This document shows positions 50,419 through 59,602 of a stretch of DNA of 64,000 bases, one piece after another. How positions within the stretch are numbered: position 1 is the stretch's first letter; the number at the start of each line of letters is the position of its first letter. The notes beneath the pieces are model-generated. The model was given only the letters and a program-made list of their open reading frames with translations, searched no databases and had not been told where the DNA came from. A program made the translations under genes and the position numbers. The DNA comes from Pseudanabaena sp. FACHB-2040 (GTDB lineage: Bacteria; Cyanobacteriota; Cyanobacteriia; Phormidesmidales; Phormidesmidaceae): contig NZ_JACJQO010000004.1 in assembly GCF_014696715.1 (NCBI RefSeq), positions 62,001 to 126,000 on the forward strand, given 5' to 3'.

Positions 50419-51897
50419 TTAGTTAGCTGTGATTTGACCGGCGGCAGCGGCCGACTGCACCTGCCCCACGGGGACCCTGATGGTGTTAATCAAAATGCGT
50501 TCTACTGCGGGGCTGGGGGCGGCATACACCTCAAGCAGCACATTCCCTCTTTCCAGCTCGTCAGAGAGGTTGTTCTCGAAGTTGCAGCGAACCTCGAATG
50601 CATCCTCTTCGGAGTTACCAAACAGGGCCTTACCAATCCACATGCGGCGGCAGACAGCGCGTGCAGTCTCCTCAATACGGCTCAGCAGCACACCCTGGCC
50701 GTCGATGCTGTTGAAGAGGTCGAAGTCGAAGCCCCGACGCAGCGTGCCATTCAGCACGTTCATAATCACACGGGTGACACCGAAGGTGTAGAAGGCATCT
50801 GCACTACGGGTCCGCATGGCCCAGCTGACTACGCCTTTATTGCGTAGGTAGCGCACCAAGTTGATGCCCAGCGGGTTCAGAACACTCTGGTCTTGGTTGT
50901 TGAAGCGGTGGGTTACGTCTTTCACACCCTGAAGTGGGTACTTAGCACCCGCAATAGGCTGGTGGAAACCCTCTTCCTTAAATCGCTTAGTAGCTAGACC
51001 TGCGATCGCAGGTGACGCGGGTACAACCACATCATCCAGGTCGGTTACGTAAGGTGCGTAGTAAAAGGTATGACCTTGAGGCGAGACGTACTGCTGCCCG
51101 TCTGTCTGAGCCTCAGCAACGGTATCAACAGCGGGACCGCAGTCTACCAAAGCTACCCAGTCAAAACCCTCTTCAGCAGCTAAGGCGTGCATGGCATTAC
51201 CCACTGCCAGACGATCGGTAGCCTGGGGCAGCAGCTGGAATGCCTGAGGTGCAATCAGGAATCCTTGTGCCCAATCTTCTTCGTAGTCAAAGGTGTTCTC
51301 AATGGCGTAGACGTAGTCAGCTGCCTTAGGAACTATAGGCGTGCTGGTTGTCAGCGTCATACGCGCTGCGTTCTCGTCTAGGGTCACCGTAGGCATGGTA
51401 CCTAGCGGGTTATCCTGACGAATCAACAGCTGGTTAGCCGTCATGCCCGCTACAGCAGTTACAGCAGATGCAGCAGCAGAGGTGTTGATGCCCTGAATCA
51501 GAAGAGATGCGATACTCGCGGGGGTGTCAGCGGCGACAGCAGTAGCCTCGACTTCAACACCATTGATATCGACGCCGTAGGTGCCCGCACCAGCGGTGTC
51601 TACCGTAACGGTGTACTCAGCAGCAATAGGTGTACGGATGAAGTAAAGCAGGCCGCTGCGGTCATTGCGGAAGTAGAGTTTGACAGCTGCTTCTGAAGTA
51701 GAAGAGCCAAACTGGTTGGTGAAGTCTTCTAGAGAGCGCACCAAGGTAGGTTCTAGAAAGTTGCCAGTAGTGGCAGAGCCAATCATATACACAGCTTGGA
51801 AGCTGGCAATCTCTAGAACACGGTAGCCAGCGGTGGTTTCTACAACGCGGACCCCAGGGCGCGTGAAATTAGCGAACGCGGTAAGAATGTTCGTCAT
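50419..51897 (-). CDS. Contractile tail sheath protein
   Basis: A 492-residue sheath subunit. It starts with TRPGVRVVETTAGYRVLEIA, continues with the insertion domain (TVDTAGAGTYGVDINGVEVE), and has the conserved C-terminal part VARYLRNKGVV-like (NLVRYLRNKGVVSWAMRTRS) and FGVTRVIMNVLNGTL. It shows that the prophage has a myovirus-type tail. It is followed by the tube gene. Confidence 0.9.
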   Translation of the reverse strand: MTNILTAFANFTRPGVRVVETTAGYRVLEIASFQAVYMIGSATTGNFLEPTLVRSLEDFTNQFGSSTSEAAVKLYFRNDRSGLLYFIRTPIAAEYTVTVDTAGAGTYGVDINGVEVEATAVAADTPASIASLLIQGINTSAAASAVTAVAGMTANQLLIRQDNPLGTMPTVTLDENAARMTLTTSTPIVPKAADYVYAIENTFDYEEDWAQGFLIAPQAFQLLPQATDRLAVGNAMHALAAEEGFDWVALVDCGPAVDTVAEAQTDGQQYVSPQGHTFYYAPYVTDLDDVVVPASPAIAGLATKRFKEEGFHQPIAGAKYPLQGVKDVTHRFNNQDQSVLNPLGINLVRYLRNKGVVSWAMRTRSADAFYTFGVTRVIMNVLNGTLRRGFDFDLFNSIDGQGVLLSRIEETARAVCRRMWIGKALFGNSEEDAFEVRCNFENNLSDELERGNVLLEVYAAPSPAVERILINTIRVPVGQVQSAAAAGQITAN

Positions 51898-51946
51898 CTT
51901 GAATTCCTTAAGTTAGTCGTCTAGCTATTGGGCTGTGTGTCGCTGA

Positions 51947-52570
51947 CTATGGCTGTGGGCGGGTGATAACAATCTCGGTGTCTAGGGTGTAGTCAGCGGG
52001 GACATCAGCGTCGAAACCCACCTCAGCCCTGTTAACCGCGATCGTCAGCTGGTCAATACCCACAGGCTGCTCCGGTGCTGGACCGAAGTCAGGGTCTAGG
52101 TCAAAATCTGTAAGGTTGAACTCAATGAGCAGCGCAAGATTGCAGTACACCAGCCAGTCATCCTGGTCAGTGCCGTCGCGCTCTAGCTGAATAGGAAACT
52201 CTTCTGCATCCGGCTCAACGTGTTTAATGCCACCAGACCCGGCTAAACCCAGCAGTGACATACCTTGTAGGTACTGAACTACGCCCTCTAGCTTCTGTAT
52301 GGGAATTTCGTCTAGGGTTAGTTCACCCGGATATCTGTAAGCAATGGAGTAGGCGAAACGTCCACGCCCACAGATGCCCTGCAAATCAGTACGCTCGTAG
52401 ACCAGGTCTTTAACTGGGTAGGCAATACATGTGTTGGCTGGGCGAAGACTCTGCTCTGTGCTGCTGGGGCTCAGAAGTGCCTTAGGCGGGTCAGCGTCAA
52501 AGGCGTCAATGCGAACTAGCCCTGTTATCCACGACTGGAGACGCTGTCTGACGGTTTGGATATTTGACAT
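51947..52570 (-). CDS. Tail terminator or neck protein
   Basis: A 207-residue protein (VRQRLQSWITGLVRIDAFDA, YSIAYRYPGELTLDEIPIQK, VNRAEVGFDADVPADYTLDT). It has no clear family. It is located between the neck genes and the sheath gene and overlaps its neighbour by one base. In contractile phages that position belongs to the tail terminator that joins sheath and tube to the neck. Confidence 0.5.
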   Translation of the reverse strand: MSNIQTVRQRLQSWITGLVRIDAFDADPPKALLSPSSTEQSLRPANTCIAYPVKDLVYERTDLQGICGRGRFAYSIAYRYPGELTLDEIPIQKLEGVVQYLQGMSLLGLAGSGGIKHVEPDAEEFPIQLERDGTDQDDWLVYCNLALLIEFNLTDFDLDPDFGPAPEQPVGIDQLTIAVNRAEVGFDADVPADYTLDTEIVITRPQP

Positions 52571-53046
52571 TAGTCTTTATCTCTCCGCAAGATGAGCTTC
52601 CACAGCGTGGGGTCAGACGTACCAACCTGGATAATCCGACAGGGGGTGCCGCCCGCCAGCTGCTTAGTCACAGGGTTGGTATATTCCACTGCTACAGAAC
52701 CGTCTGAGAACGTCTGAACAGAAGGGTCAACGACAGCAGTGACACGCTTACTATCTGGGCGCACCAACCACTCATAGGGTGTGACCCGAGAGAACTCAGC
52801 CGTTAAATCAGTACTGGAGACGCTTACACCTTGCTCCTCATTCCCAATTAGCAGGCCGATCAGGCGAGGTGAGGCTGTGTTGATAAGTGGCTTGGGAAGA
52901 ATCAGATAATCAGTGAGGGTGGGTCGCTTCTGTTCGTCTACGCCATGATGTCGGACTAGCAGGTAGCGTCTTTGCGGCACACCCAGCCGGGTCTCAATCT
53001 TGGCCCCAATATCTTCAATTGCTGCGAGCTTGTCAAATAAGGACAC
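52570..53046 (-). CDS. Neck or head-tail connector protein
   Basis: A 158-residue protein (RRYLLVRHHGVDEQKRPTLT, GTSDPTLWKLILRRDKD at the C-terminus). No family is recognised. It lies in the unit of short one-base-overlapping genes between capsid and sheath, the normal place of head-tail joining proteins. Confidence 0.45.
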   Translation of the reverse strand: MSLFDKLAAIEDIGAKIETRLGVPQRRYLLVRHHGVDEQKRPTLTDYLILPKPLINTASPRLIGLLIGNEEQGVSVSSTDLTAEFSRVTPYEWLVRPDSKRVTAVVDPSVQTFSDGSVAVEYTNPVTKQLAGGTPCRIIQVGTSDPTLWKLILRRDKD

Positions 53047-53367
53047 CTAGTTAAGCTCCTGTTCGATGTGCTGGCCCAGCTGATTGCCTAGGTGTCTTTG
53101 AATCTGCTGCTGCGAGCGGCTGACCATACCCAGGCGCTTCTCGACATAAGGTGCGTAGATAACAGGGTTATTGAATGAAAAGGTGTCCCAGCCCTCATGT
53201 CGGGTTTCCCAGCCACGCCTTAGATTCCCAGTTCGTACCGGAGTCACAGCCTGCACCAGTCCCTTGGCGTAACTCATCGTGTCATCCAGAGCACCTGATA
53301 CAGCGTGCCGGAGATTCTTGTCAGGGTTGTTATGCAAGGGACCTGATGCAGAAAATGTGACTTTCAT
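53047..53367 (-). CDS. HK97 gp10-like neck protein
   Basis: A 106-residue protein with the gp10-like pattern AKGLVQAVTPVRTGNLRRGW followed by FNNPVIYAPYVEKRLG. The P-V-x-T-G-x-L-R core is typical. Proteins of this family bind at the head-tail joint. It overlaps both neighbours or adjoins them without a gap. Confidence 0.7.
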   Translation of the reverse strand: MKVTFSASGPLHNNPDKNLRHAVSGALDDTMSYAKGLVQAVTPVRTGNLRRGWETRHEGWDTFSFNNPVIYAPYVEKRLGMVSRSQQQIQRHLGNQLGQHIEQELN

Positions 53368-53726
53368 TATTGGTACTGAACTGTATGTCGGGTTTGGCCC
53401 TGAGAGTATTTACTCCAGTGCAGTGGGATGCCAGCGCGTATTGCCAATTCACGCAGCAGATTATGCCCGTCGCCACGCAGGTGCATAACGTGCTGGCCCC
53501 ACTGGAGTTGGGTACGCCCAGTAGCTGCAGCCATAGAACTAGAGCGTGCCTCGGTGAGTTGGCCGTCAATTACCTTCAGCTCATCGAAAATTGCATCAAT
53601 GCGCTCGATGGTGAGGTCTGTATAGTCCAGCGTCAGCCGCGACAAGTAGTTAGGCCGATTTAAGTCATCGGGGTAGCCGAGCGCGAGTAGTATCTGCTCG
53701 CGCTGCTCCTCATCAAGTGTTGTCAT
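53367..53726 (-). CDS. Head-tail adaptor or head completion protein
   Basis: A 119-residue helical protein (EEQREQILLALGYPDDLNRP, LTIERIDAIFDELKVIDGQL). The N-terminal helix bundle resembles small adaptors that dock on the portal. It lies 54 nt downstream of the capsid gene and overlaps the gp10-like gene by one base. Confidence 0.5.
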   Translation of the reverse strand: MTTLDEEQREQILLALGYPDDLNRPNYLSRLTLDYTDLTIERIDAIFDELKVIDGQLTEARSSSMAAATGRTQLQWGQHVMHLRGDGHNLLRELAIRAGIPLHWSKYSQGQTRHTVQYQ

Positions 53727-53780
53727 GTCACTCCCTCTTAGTAGAGTTTCTAGGGGCCAGACTCACCTAGCCCCTAAGCT

Positions 53781-54830
53781 CTAGATGGTGTTAGAGATGT
53801 CCTGCATTACAGACAGGCTCTGAATCGGATCGTGAGCCTTCAGCTGTAGGGAGATAGAGATTTCAGCCTGGAAGATGTCGGGGTGGCCCACAGACACATC
53901 AGCTAGGCGGAACTTCAGACCCTGGTAGGAGAAGAAGCTCTGGCGGCTGTTGTCCACACCAGGAGCGCCCTCTTCATCGAAGACGTACAGCCCCATCTTG
54001 CTGGGGTCGATGAAGTAAGCCTTGTTAGCCACAGCGTCCACAACGTCGGAGACGACGGGGATGCCCTTCACGGCATACCCAGCGTAGGGAGCGATGTTGG
54101 CCACCATGTTGGCGTAGTCAGCATTGACCTGGGTTTCTGCCTGATACAGCTTACGTAGTACGTCCTGTTCGATCTCGTCGGAGGTGACGATGATGAGGTT
54201 CGCACCGTTGTTACGAGCAGCAGTAGCGCCAGCCTTACGACGATCGCGCAGCAGTGCGGTAACGCGGTCCACAGTCAGAGCCTGAGCAGTGCCAGCTGTA
54301 GCGCCGGTCTTCAAGATGCACTTCCAGCGGGGGTAGGTGGTGCGAGAGATACCAGCGTAGGTGCCGGTTTGGGTAGCAATCGCATTCATGCCGAACACAC
54401 CGTAGTTAGCGGTGTTGGCCACACCAGAGCCGACGTAGAGAACCTTATTGATCTCTTGGGTGATAGCCCGCAGAGCGTCGGTAACTTCAGTACCCACAGC
54501 TGCGCGTACAGCATCAACACGACCAGTAGCAGCAGCTTCGATCAAGTCGCGCCGCTTGACATTCATCTGGTACTTGAAGAAGTAGTCAGGGATGGTGAGA
54601 GTAGCTTCACCTAGAGAGCCAGCGGTGTCATCAGCCAGAGCGCCAGCTAGGGCACGACCACCAGCAGCGGCATCGGTCAGGCGAGCGGCCCATTCAATAG
54701 GACGTTGACGGGTCAGTTGAGCGCGGCCAGCCATAACACCTAGTAGGGGAGTCTCGGTTAGCCGGGTTTCAGCCAGTTCTTGCTCGGCCACAGCGGCGAG
54801 CAAATCAGCGGGAGCGTAATTATTAGGCAT
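53781..54830 (-). CDS. Major capsid protein (HK97 fold)
   Basis: A 349-residue coat protein. Features are the N-arm helix (ADLLAAVAEQELAETRLTET), E-loop region (PDYFFKYQMNVKRRDLIEAA), spine helix (GTEVTDALRAITQEINKVLY), and the A-domain strand segments NNGANLIIVTSDEIEQDVLR and YFIDPSKMGLYVFDEEG. It is preceded by a scaffold-like gene. No separate head protease is visible. Confidence 0.8.
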   Translation of the reverse strand: MPNNYAPADLLAAVAEQELAETRLTETPLLGVMAGRAQLTRQRPIEWAARLTDAAAGGRALAGALADDTAGSLGEATLTIPDYFFKYQMNVKRRDLIEAAATGRVDAVRAAVGTEVTDALRAITQEINKVLYVGSGVANTANYGVFGMNAIATQTGTYAGISRTTYPRWKCILKTGATAGTAQALTVDRVTALLRDRRKAGATAARNNGANLIIVTSDEIEQDVLRKLYQAETQVNADYANMVANIAPYAGYAVKGIPVVSDVVDAVANKAYFIDPSKMGLYVFDEEGAPGVDNSRQSFFSYQGLKFRLADVSVGHPDIFQAEISISLQLKAHDPIQSLSVMQDISNTI

Positions 54831-54863
54831 GTTTCGTTGTGAAGGGGTAAGTGATTAGAAAAA

Positions 54864-55523
54864 CTAGAATGCGATTTTCGCCTCACCGCTTTTGAGTTCA
54901 GCGGTCATTTTCTCTAAGCGAGAGCTGTACTCAGGTTTGCCGGTGGTGGGCGCACCTTTCGTCTCGGTGCTGCCACTGCCCTGTACGCCAGAAGGAGGTA
55001 GGAAAAAGTGGCCCTCGTCGGTAGCTAGATAGGCGGCTACTGCTTTTTCAAGAGGCACGACTTCATCTTCACTACGTGCTACAAACCACGCGCCTTGCTC
55101 TTCTTTAACCGCGTCACCGTACTCAACCTGCAGCAACTTATAAAGTGCTTTCTGATTGAGGGCACCGCTCGCAGCAATAGCTTGAGTCAGGGCAGAACCC
55201 CGTTTAGCAATGAAGGCATCTTTCCGCTCCTGGTCCCGTTCAGCTTGCATCTGTGCTAGCTGAGTTTGGAGGGCTTTGAGGGTCAGCTTCTGACTGTTGC
55301 CGTCTTCAGCAGAGGATTCGACCTCGGGTTGTACCTGGGCCGGGGGCTGTTGCTGCTCAAGGGTTTTCTGGAGTGACTTTTTCATAGAGGCGACGGCACC
55401 AGCGTTAGCGGTATTCACCTCGTTGAGCACTTCCTGCTTAAAACCTGTGAGTAACTGGGTCAGCTGGGCCAGGGTAACAGGGGCATCAGTGGTTTGTTGG
55501 GTGTCTTCGGGCATCGTTGTCAT
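54864..55523 (-). CDS. Scaffold-like protein
   Basis: A helical, charged protein of about 219 residues directly upstream of the capsid gene. It has a long coiled-coil (MKKSLQKTLEQQQPPAQVQP; LTLKALQTQLAQMQAERDQE) and an Ala/Glu-rich tail, as scaffolds do. I place the start at 55523 (MTTMPEDTQ); the frame runs back to 55571, but that part lies inside a hairpin. Its N-terminus is disordered. Confidence 0.65.
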   Translation of the reverse strand: MTTMPEDTQQTTDAPVTLAQLTQLLTGFKQEVLNEVNTANAGAVASMKKSLQKTLEQQQPPAQVQPEVESSAEDGNSQKLTLKALQTQLAQMQAERDQERKDAFIAKRGSALTQAIAASGALNQKALYKLLQVEYGDAVKEEQGAWFVARSEDEVVPLEKAVAAYLATDEGHFFLPPSGVQGSGSTETKGAPTTGKPEYSSRLEKMTAELKSGEAKIAF

Positions 55524-55562
55524 TGGAGTTGTCCGGGTAAGGGATTTTTCTGCATGGCAAAG

Positions 55563-55600
55563 CAAAGCCACCCTGGCTGCAGTAGTCCGGGGTGGCTTTT
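55563..55600. terminator. Hairpin terminator upstream of the scaffold gene
   Basis: AAAGCCACCC (55564-55573) pairs perfectly with GGGTGGCTTT (55590-55599) around a 16-nt loop. On the plus strand it is followed by T; on the minus strand by CTTTGCTTTG. It is about 40 nt upstream of the scaffold start, so the capsid genes need a promoter after it or read-through. Confidence 0.6.
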
Positions 55601-55739
55601 GTCTGGCATTTGTAATGCCCCTTATCCAGTGGGGGCCTGACTGTGTTGAAACGGTAAAAAGCTCACAAAGCTTCCTGCTTCAGCTAAGGCTCTTAGTAAG
55701 TTCCTTTAGCCAGATGGCAGACTTACACGAGAGTCCAAG

Positions 55740-55934
55740 ATGAGTATCTTAAAAGCGGCTGGATTGCTTCTATTGGTTTTTTTAATTGCTGGACAGTGCA
55801 GCAAGGGACCTGCTCAAAACCAAGGTAGTGGCGGTAGTGCAACTCGAAGGTCCTACGAAAAAGTTAGAAGGCAGCAGGAGAACCTTAACAGAGGTAGGTG
55901 TCAACGGGGAATGAGCGGGTTCTGTCAGCCTTAA
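55740..55934 (+). CDS. Small exported or lipoprotein-like cargo protein
   Basis: A 64-residue protein on the opposite strand to the late genes. It has a hydrophobic export signal (ILKAAGLLLLVFLIAGQCSK); the Cys follows Gln instead of Ala or Gly, so a lipobox is imperfect. The mature part is short, Arg- and Gly-rich and has two more Cys. Unrecognised; phage cargo (moron) that could act at the envelope. Confidence 0.45.
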   Translation: MSILKAAGLLLLVFLIAGQCSKGPAQNQGSGGSATRRSYEKVRRQQENLNRGRCQRGMSGFCQP

Positions 55935-56003
55935 AGCCACCTAATCTGCTGTGATATGAGGGGCGTCTGCTTAAACTTAGCTACTAATATTAGGAAGATT
56001 CAT

Positions 56004-56279
56004 ATGGAACTCAACATCGTATGCCAGTCGTGTTCTAAGAGGACTTGGTATGGAGAGGAGTATCCGCTAAGAAACACCCAAAAATTCATATGCTTTCACT
56101 GCAAGACTGAGATGAGCAGGGGCGGTTCCCCTATAAAAGCAGTTATCAAACCCTCCAAGGTTTCTAGACCGACCCGCAGCTCTGACAGGTATTACTACGA
56201 TAACGACGCTATTGAAACGGCTCATGAGTTGTTTAGGGCGTCAGGTGGGGAGGAAGAGTTTTTCAGTGACTGTGATTAA
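56004..56279 (+). CDS. Small zinc-ribbon protein
   Basis: A 91-residue protein with two CxxC knuckles: CQSC (early) and CFHC (about 24 residues later), giving a zinc ribbon. A basic linker (KAVIKPSKVSRPTRSSDR) and an acidic, helical tail follow. The start at 56004 has TAGGA about eight nt upstream; the frame opens earlier at 55956. Its end overlaps the convergent gene by four bases. It may bind DNA or RNA polymerase; unproven. Confidence 0.55.
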   Translation: MELNIVCQSCSKRTWYGEEYPLRNTQKFICFHCKTEMSRGGSPIKAVIKPSKVSRPTRSSDRYYYDNDAIETAHELFRASGGEEEFFSDCD

Positions 56280-56626
56280 AGGGGCGGTAGCTTACTCTGC
56301 TGAACTGTGAAGCTGCCTTCGTAGGCTCGGGTGTAGATGGTGCCGCCGCCTGTGGGGTAAAGTACCCAGCGATAGTCGTAGACACCTTTCCAGCCGCGTG
56401 TGATGCTGCCTGGGATTGCGCCGACGATCACCAGCCTGGAATTCGTGTTGGTCTTGAGGGTTAGGTTGTTGCTCTCTACTGAGTAATTCGCCACCTGCTG
56501 CTTAGCGCTGTTATAAACCTGGAAGACTACATTGCAATCTTTTAGGTCGATAACTGTGCTTGTGATGGTGGCTTGAATGGGGATGTCTGAGGCAGCTAGT
56601 TGGATGCTGTTGTGTAAGGGTGTCAC
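56276..56626 (-). CDS. Phage structural protein of unknown role (116 aa)
   Basis: A small beta-rich protein (IQATITSTVIDLKDCNVVFQ, WKGVYDYRWVLYPTGGGTIY). Its pattern resembles immunoglobulin-like or fibre-base folds such as BppU N-terminal domains. It is transcribed with the late genes, between the repeat protein and the scaffold. Unrecognised otherwise. Confidence 0.5.
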   Translation of the reverse strand: MTPLHNSIQLAASDIPIQATITSTVIDLKDCNVVFQVYNSAKQQVANYSVESNNLTLKTNTNSRLVIVGAIPGSITRGWKGVYDYRWVLYPTGGGTIYTRAYEGSFTVQQSKLPPL

Positions 56627-56653
56627 GCCGTGTTTCCAAATCAGAGGGGGGTA

Positions 56654-56914
56654 TTAATCGCAGCCACACATCTCTAAGGTGGGCGTGTTCGCATCTGCCC
56701 AAGTCGAGGCGTCGGCTACAAACGCTTCTAACTCGACAGATGGGTCTGAGTCAGTGAAGCAGTCAGCGGTTAGTAGCTCAGCCACCAAGTCTGACTGGAG
56801 TACGGAGGCCAGTAACTTAGGTGGGCAGACCGCAATCAGCTCAGCCAGCGCAAATGGGCCTGAGAGGGCAAGCACAGAGGCTATGCCATCTGTGTTGATG
56901 AACGACTGGAACAC
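56654..56914 (-). CDS. Small phage protein of unknown function (86 aa)
   Basis: An acidic, Ala/Leu-rich protein (FALAELIAVCPPKLLASVLQ, LVAELLTADCFTDSDPSVEL) with a C-terminal CGCD. It lies three bases downstream of the 893-residue protein and is surely cotranscribed with it. Unrecognised. Confidence 0.45.
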   Translation of the reverse strand: MFQSFINTDGIASVLALSGPFALAELIAVCPPKLLASVLQSDLVAELLTADCFTDSDPSVELEAFVADASTWADANTPTLEMCGCD

Positions 56915-56917
56915 AGC

Positions 56918-59599
56918 CTATGCCCTCGGTACACGTCTGTAGACACGCTCAACAGCGGGTTGGCCGAACTGGTCTTTAAGGTCGAAGACAACAACGACAT
57001 TACCCTGGCCGTCATAGAGGGTGGCGGTTTTGTTCGCCTCATTAACTACCTGCTCACCGACTACTCCAGCCCTGGCGATTGTGCTGTCAGATTTGATAGA
57101 GGCTAGTAGAGCCGCGTTCTCAGAGGTAAAGCCGCCTTGGACGACTACTGGTGTGGGGTTAACCGTCACAGCCGTTGGGTTTACCGTAACTGCAGGAGGT
57201 GTGACAGTAACCTGGATATCACTCACAGCAGCAGGTTGGTTTGGCAGTCGGCTGTTAATAGCATCCAGTGCTGCCTTAGCCTCTGCAGTGAATCCACCCT
57301 CCACTGTTACAGGCGTCGGATTTACAGTCAGCGGGGTGGGTGACACCGTGACCGGGGTTGGGTTGACTGTTACTGCGGTTGGGGCAACTGTGACTTGAAC
57401 ATCGGCCTTAGCTGCAGGGGTGGCGGGCAGTCTGCTGTTGATTGAGATCACGTTGGTTGCGACCGCGCCAACAGCCGTCCCCACCGTGTCAATCTTGTTA
57501 CCTAGCACTGTGTTGACTGATGCGATCGCGTTGAGGACGGGGGTTAAATCAGTGCTGCCAGTGCCGCCAGAACCACCCGTAACATTGACAGTTAACGTAT
57601 GGCTGGGTTCAAAGAAGATGCTGGTAGACTGCTTGCCGCCTAATGCAGGAGCACAGGGGTTATAAGGCTGACCTGCTTCATCAACGTAATAACCCTCGGT
57701 GATTAGCAAGGGGGTGATAGTGCTCTGATTCTCCACCTTCCAGTTGTTCCTGACGACATAACCCACATCAGTGAACGCCTGGATGGGTAGGTAGCCAAGT
57801 CTGAGGGCGTTATCGTTGGTCTGCAGCTGGCCGAACAGAAAGGCGTGAGGTTCTTTGGCAGTGAGAAAGCCATCTACCTCAGTAGCGTCTACCTGCAGGC
57901 TTGGGTTGTCGAAGGTGAACTTGCTGGTTATGGCAGCAGATAGACCGTCAACACCGAATCTGCCGTAGAAAGGGTAAGCCGTTAGGGAGCCTTCAGCGCT
58001 AACAGGACTACCGTTATTTCTAAAGGTGAAGCGGAATAGCTCAGAGGCGTACAGAGGCGTGGAGGTGACATGGATAGCCAGCAGCTCCACCAGTCTGTTG
58101 TTGTTAGCTGGAGGTAGGTTGTAGACCAGCCCTGAGCCACCTGTGACGTATCCAATGGCTAACTCAGCTAGGTCACCGTCTCTATACCTGATTAGGTAGT
58201 GAGTGCCATCAGGGAGGTTGGGCGCGGTTAGCGCAATAGCATCAGCAACGACGGCAACTGAACCTCCACCTGTTGTTGGAGTTTGAACAAGTGTGGTCTG
58301 AGCCGTCGCCACCTTGACAGAGATATTGCGGTTGGTGATGTTGTCTAGCCTTAACTGGCTTGCGCGTCTCAGACCAGTGAAGTTGGTTGTGGCCACACCG
58401 GCAGATAGAGGGTTCAGCTCAACATCTCGGGTGTTCTGACTATATGTGATCTGCATCACCGATAGGTCTTGCCCCGGTGTGAAGGAGATGCGGCTAGCTA
58501 CGTTTGCACCCGTGATGTTGATGTCATTGACGAACGGGGCATCTGCAGCTGCTGCGACCAAGGCAGGAGTCTGGGTGGGTGTCTTGATGGAGCTGCCAAC
58601 AAGATTTAGGTTAGTAGCCGTTATCTGCCTAGGGCTGACTAGTTGGCACTCATCAAAGAGAGGCCGCCCTACTGTCGATACAACCGCACACCTGTTGATG
58701 ATGCAGCTAGAGAATGTAGCAGCTTCGGTTGCTAGGTTAATTTCCCAATCAACCGATGACTGTAATGTGCAGGCATCAAATAGAACAGCACCCCCACCTA
58801 GACCTCTAATATTTATCCCCTTACGAGGGTTGATAGCAGTTTTAGAGAACGGGTCAGCTGTAGGGTCAGAAAACAGGATTGTCTTGGTGCGCTCAGTGAA
58901 GAAAGTCGGAGTTGTGCCATCACCAACTCTAATCCTGTTACGAAACCGGATGATACCGTCATCCAGCAGCGTGACAGGTGGGGTGTTGGGGTTGATGTTT
59001 GTGGTCCATATGGACGCGATGTAAGCTCTGATATCTTCAGCACTACCAGGGGCTGCTGCAGTACCGCCCGTCCAAGCCACGTCGTAGGTATAGAGTCGGC
59101 CAGAGCTAACGGTGTAGCTGGTGGCTGCATCAATCTGGAATGAAAGCTCTACCCGATCAATGGCTGAGGTGACGAGAGTACCTGCCGAAGCATCAGCGGG
59201 TTGAGCAGGGTCTATAAGGATAGGAACCCAGTTAGCCCCTTGGTAGATGGTAGGAGTGGTTGATGTGGCTACTACCCATCTCTTCCAGTTAGCTGTTCCA
59301 CTACCCACAGCCACCGACATGAAGTTTGGCGATCGCAGCAGACTCAAAGAGCTTAAGCTCAGCCAGTACACCAGCAGCCGACCGTTAGAGAAGTCGATGG
59401 GGTCAAAGATATTACTCTTGCCGTATGAGCCTGCTGCTCCGTTATTGGTGCTCTGGTTACGGTAGATTCGGGCTGTGCCGCTACCGTTGACTTGGGTGGT
59501 GACACCGTTGAAGTCACTGAGGGATGACAGTACGCCTGCTGAGAAAGGGGCAGCGTTTGGCGCTGTGATGTTAATCAGCTCAATCCCGCTGGCTGGCAT
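56918..59599 (-). CDS. Large beta-rich virion protein with Pro-Thr-Val repeats
   Basis: An 893-residue protein with no clear family. The N-terminal part is a lectin-like or jelly-roll beta domain (VELSFQIDAATSYTVSSGRL), then beta-helix-like segments with short turns (GGGAVLFDACTLQSSVDWEI, NLATEAATFSSCIINRCAVV) as in fibre or spike proteins. The last 170 residues hold two copies of a unit of about 75 residues made of VTVNPTPVTV runs followed by GGFTxEAxAxLxxI. It lies between portal and scaffold genes, an unusual site for a fibre, so a head fibre or decoration protein is possible. Confidence 0.6.
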   Translation of the reverse strand: MPASGIELINITAPNAAPFSAGVLSSLSDFNGVTTQVNGSGTARIYRNQSTNNGAAGSYGKSNIFDPIDFSNGRLLVYWLSLSSLSLLRSPNFMSVAVGSGTANWKRWVVATSTTPTIYQGANWVPILIDPAQPADASAGTLVTSAIDRVELSFQIDAATSYTVSSGRLYTYDVAWTGGTAAAPGSAEDIRAYIASIWTTNINPNTPPVTLLDDGIIRFRNRIRVGDGTTPTFFTERTKTILFSDPTADPFSKTAINPRKGINIRGLGGGAVLFDACTLQSSVDWEINLATEAATFSSCIINRCAVVSTVGRPLFDECQLVSPRQITATNLNLVGSSIKTPTQTPALVAAAADAPFVNDINITGANVASRISFTPGQDLSVMQITYSQNTRDVELNPLSAGVATTNFTGLRRASQLRLDNITNRNISVKVATAQTTLVQTPTTGGGSVAVVADAIALTAPNLPDGTHYLIRYRDGDLAELAIGYVTGGSGLVYNLPPANNNRLVELLAIHVTSTPLYASELFRFTFRNNGSPVSAEGSLTAYPFYGRFGVDGLSAAITSKFTFDNPSLQVDATEVDGFLTAKEPHAFLFGQLQTNDNALRLGYLPIQAFTDVGYVVRNNWKVENQSTITPLLITEGYYVDEAGQPYNPCAPALGGKQSTSIFFEPSHTLTVNVTGGSGGTGSTDLTPVLNAIASVNTVLGNKIDTVGTAVGAVATNVISINSRLPATPAAKADVQVTVAPTAVTVNPTPVTVSPTPLTVNPTPVTVEGGFTAEAKAALDAINSRLPNQPAAVSDIQVTVTPPAVTVNPTAVTVNPTPVVVQGGFTSENAALLASIKSDSTIARAGVVGEQVVNEANKTATLYDGQGNVVVVFDLKDQFGQPAVERVYRRVPRA

Positions 59600-59602
59600 A
59601 GT

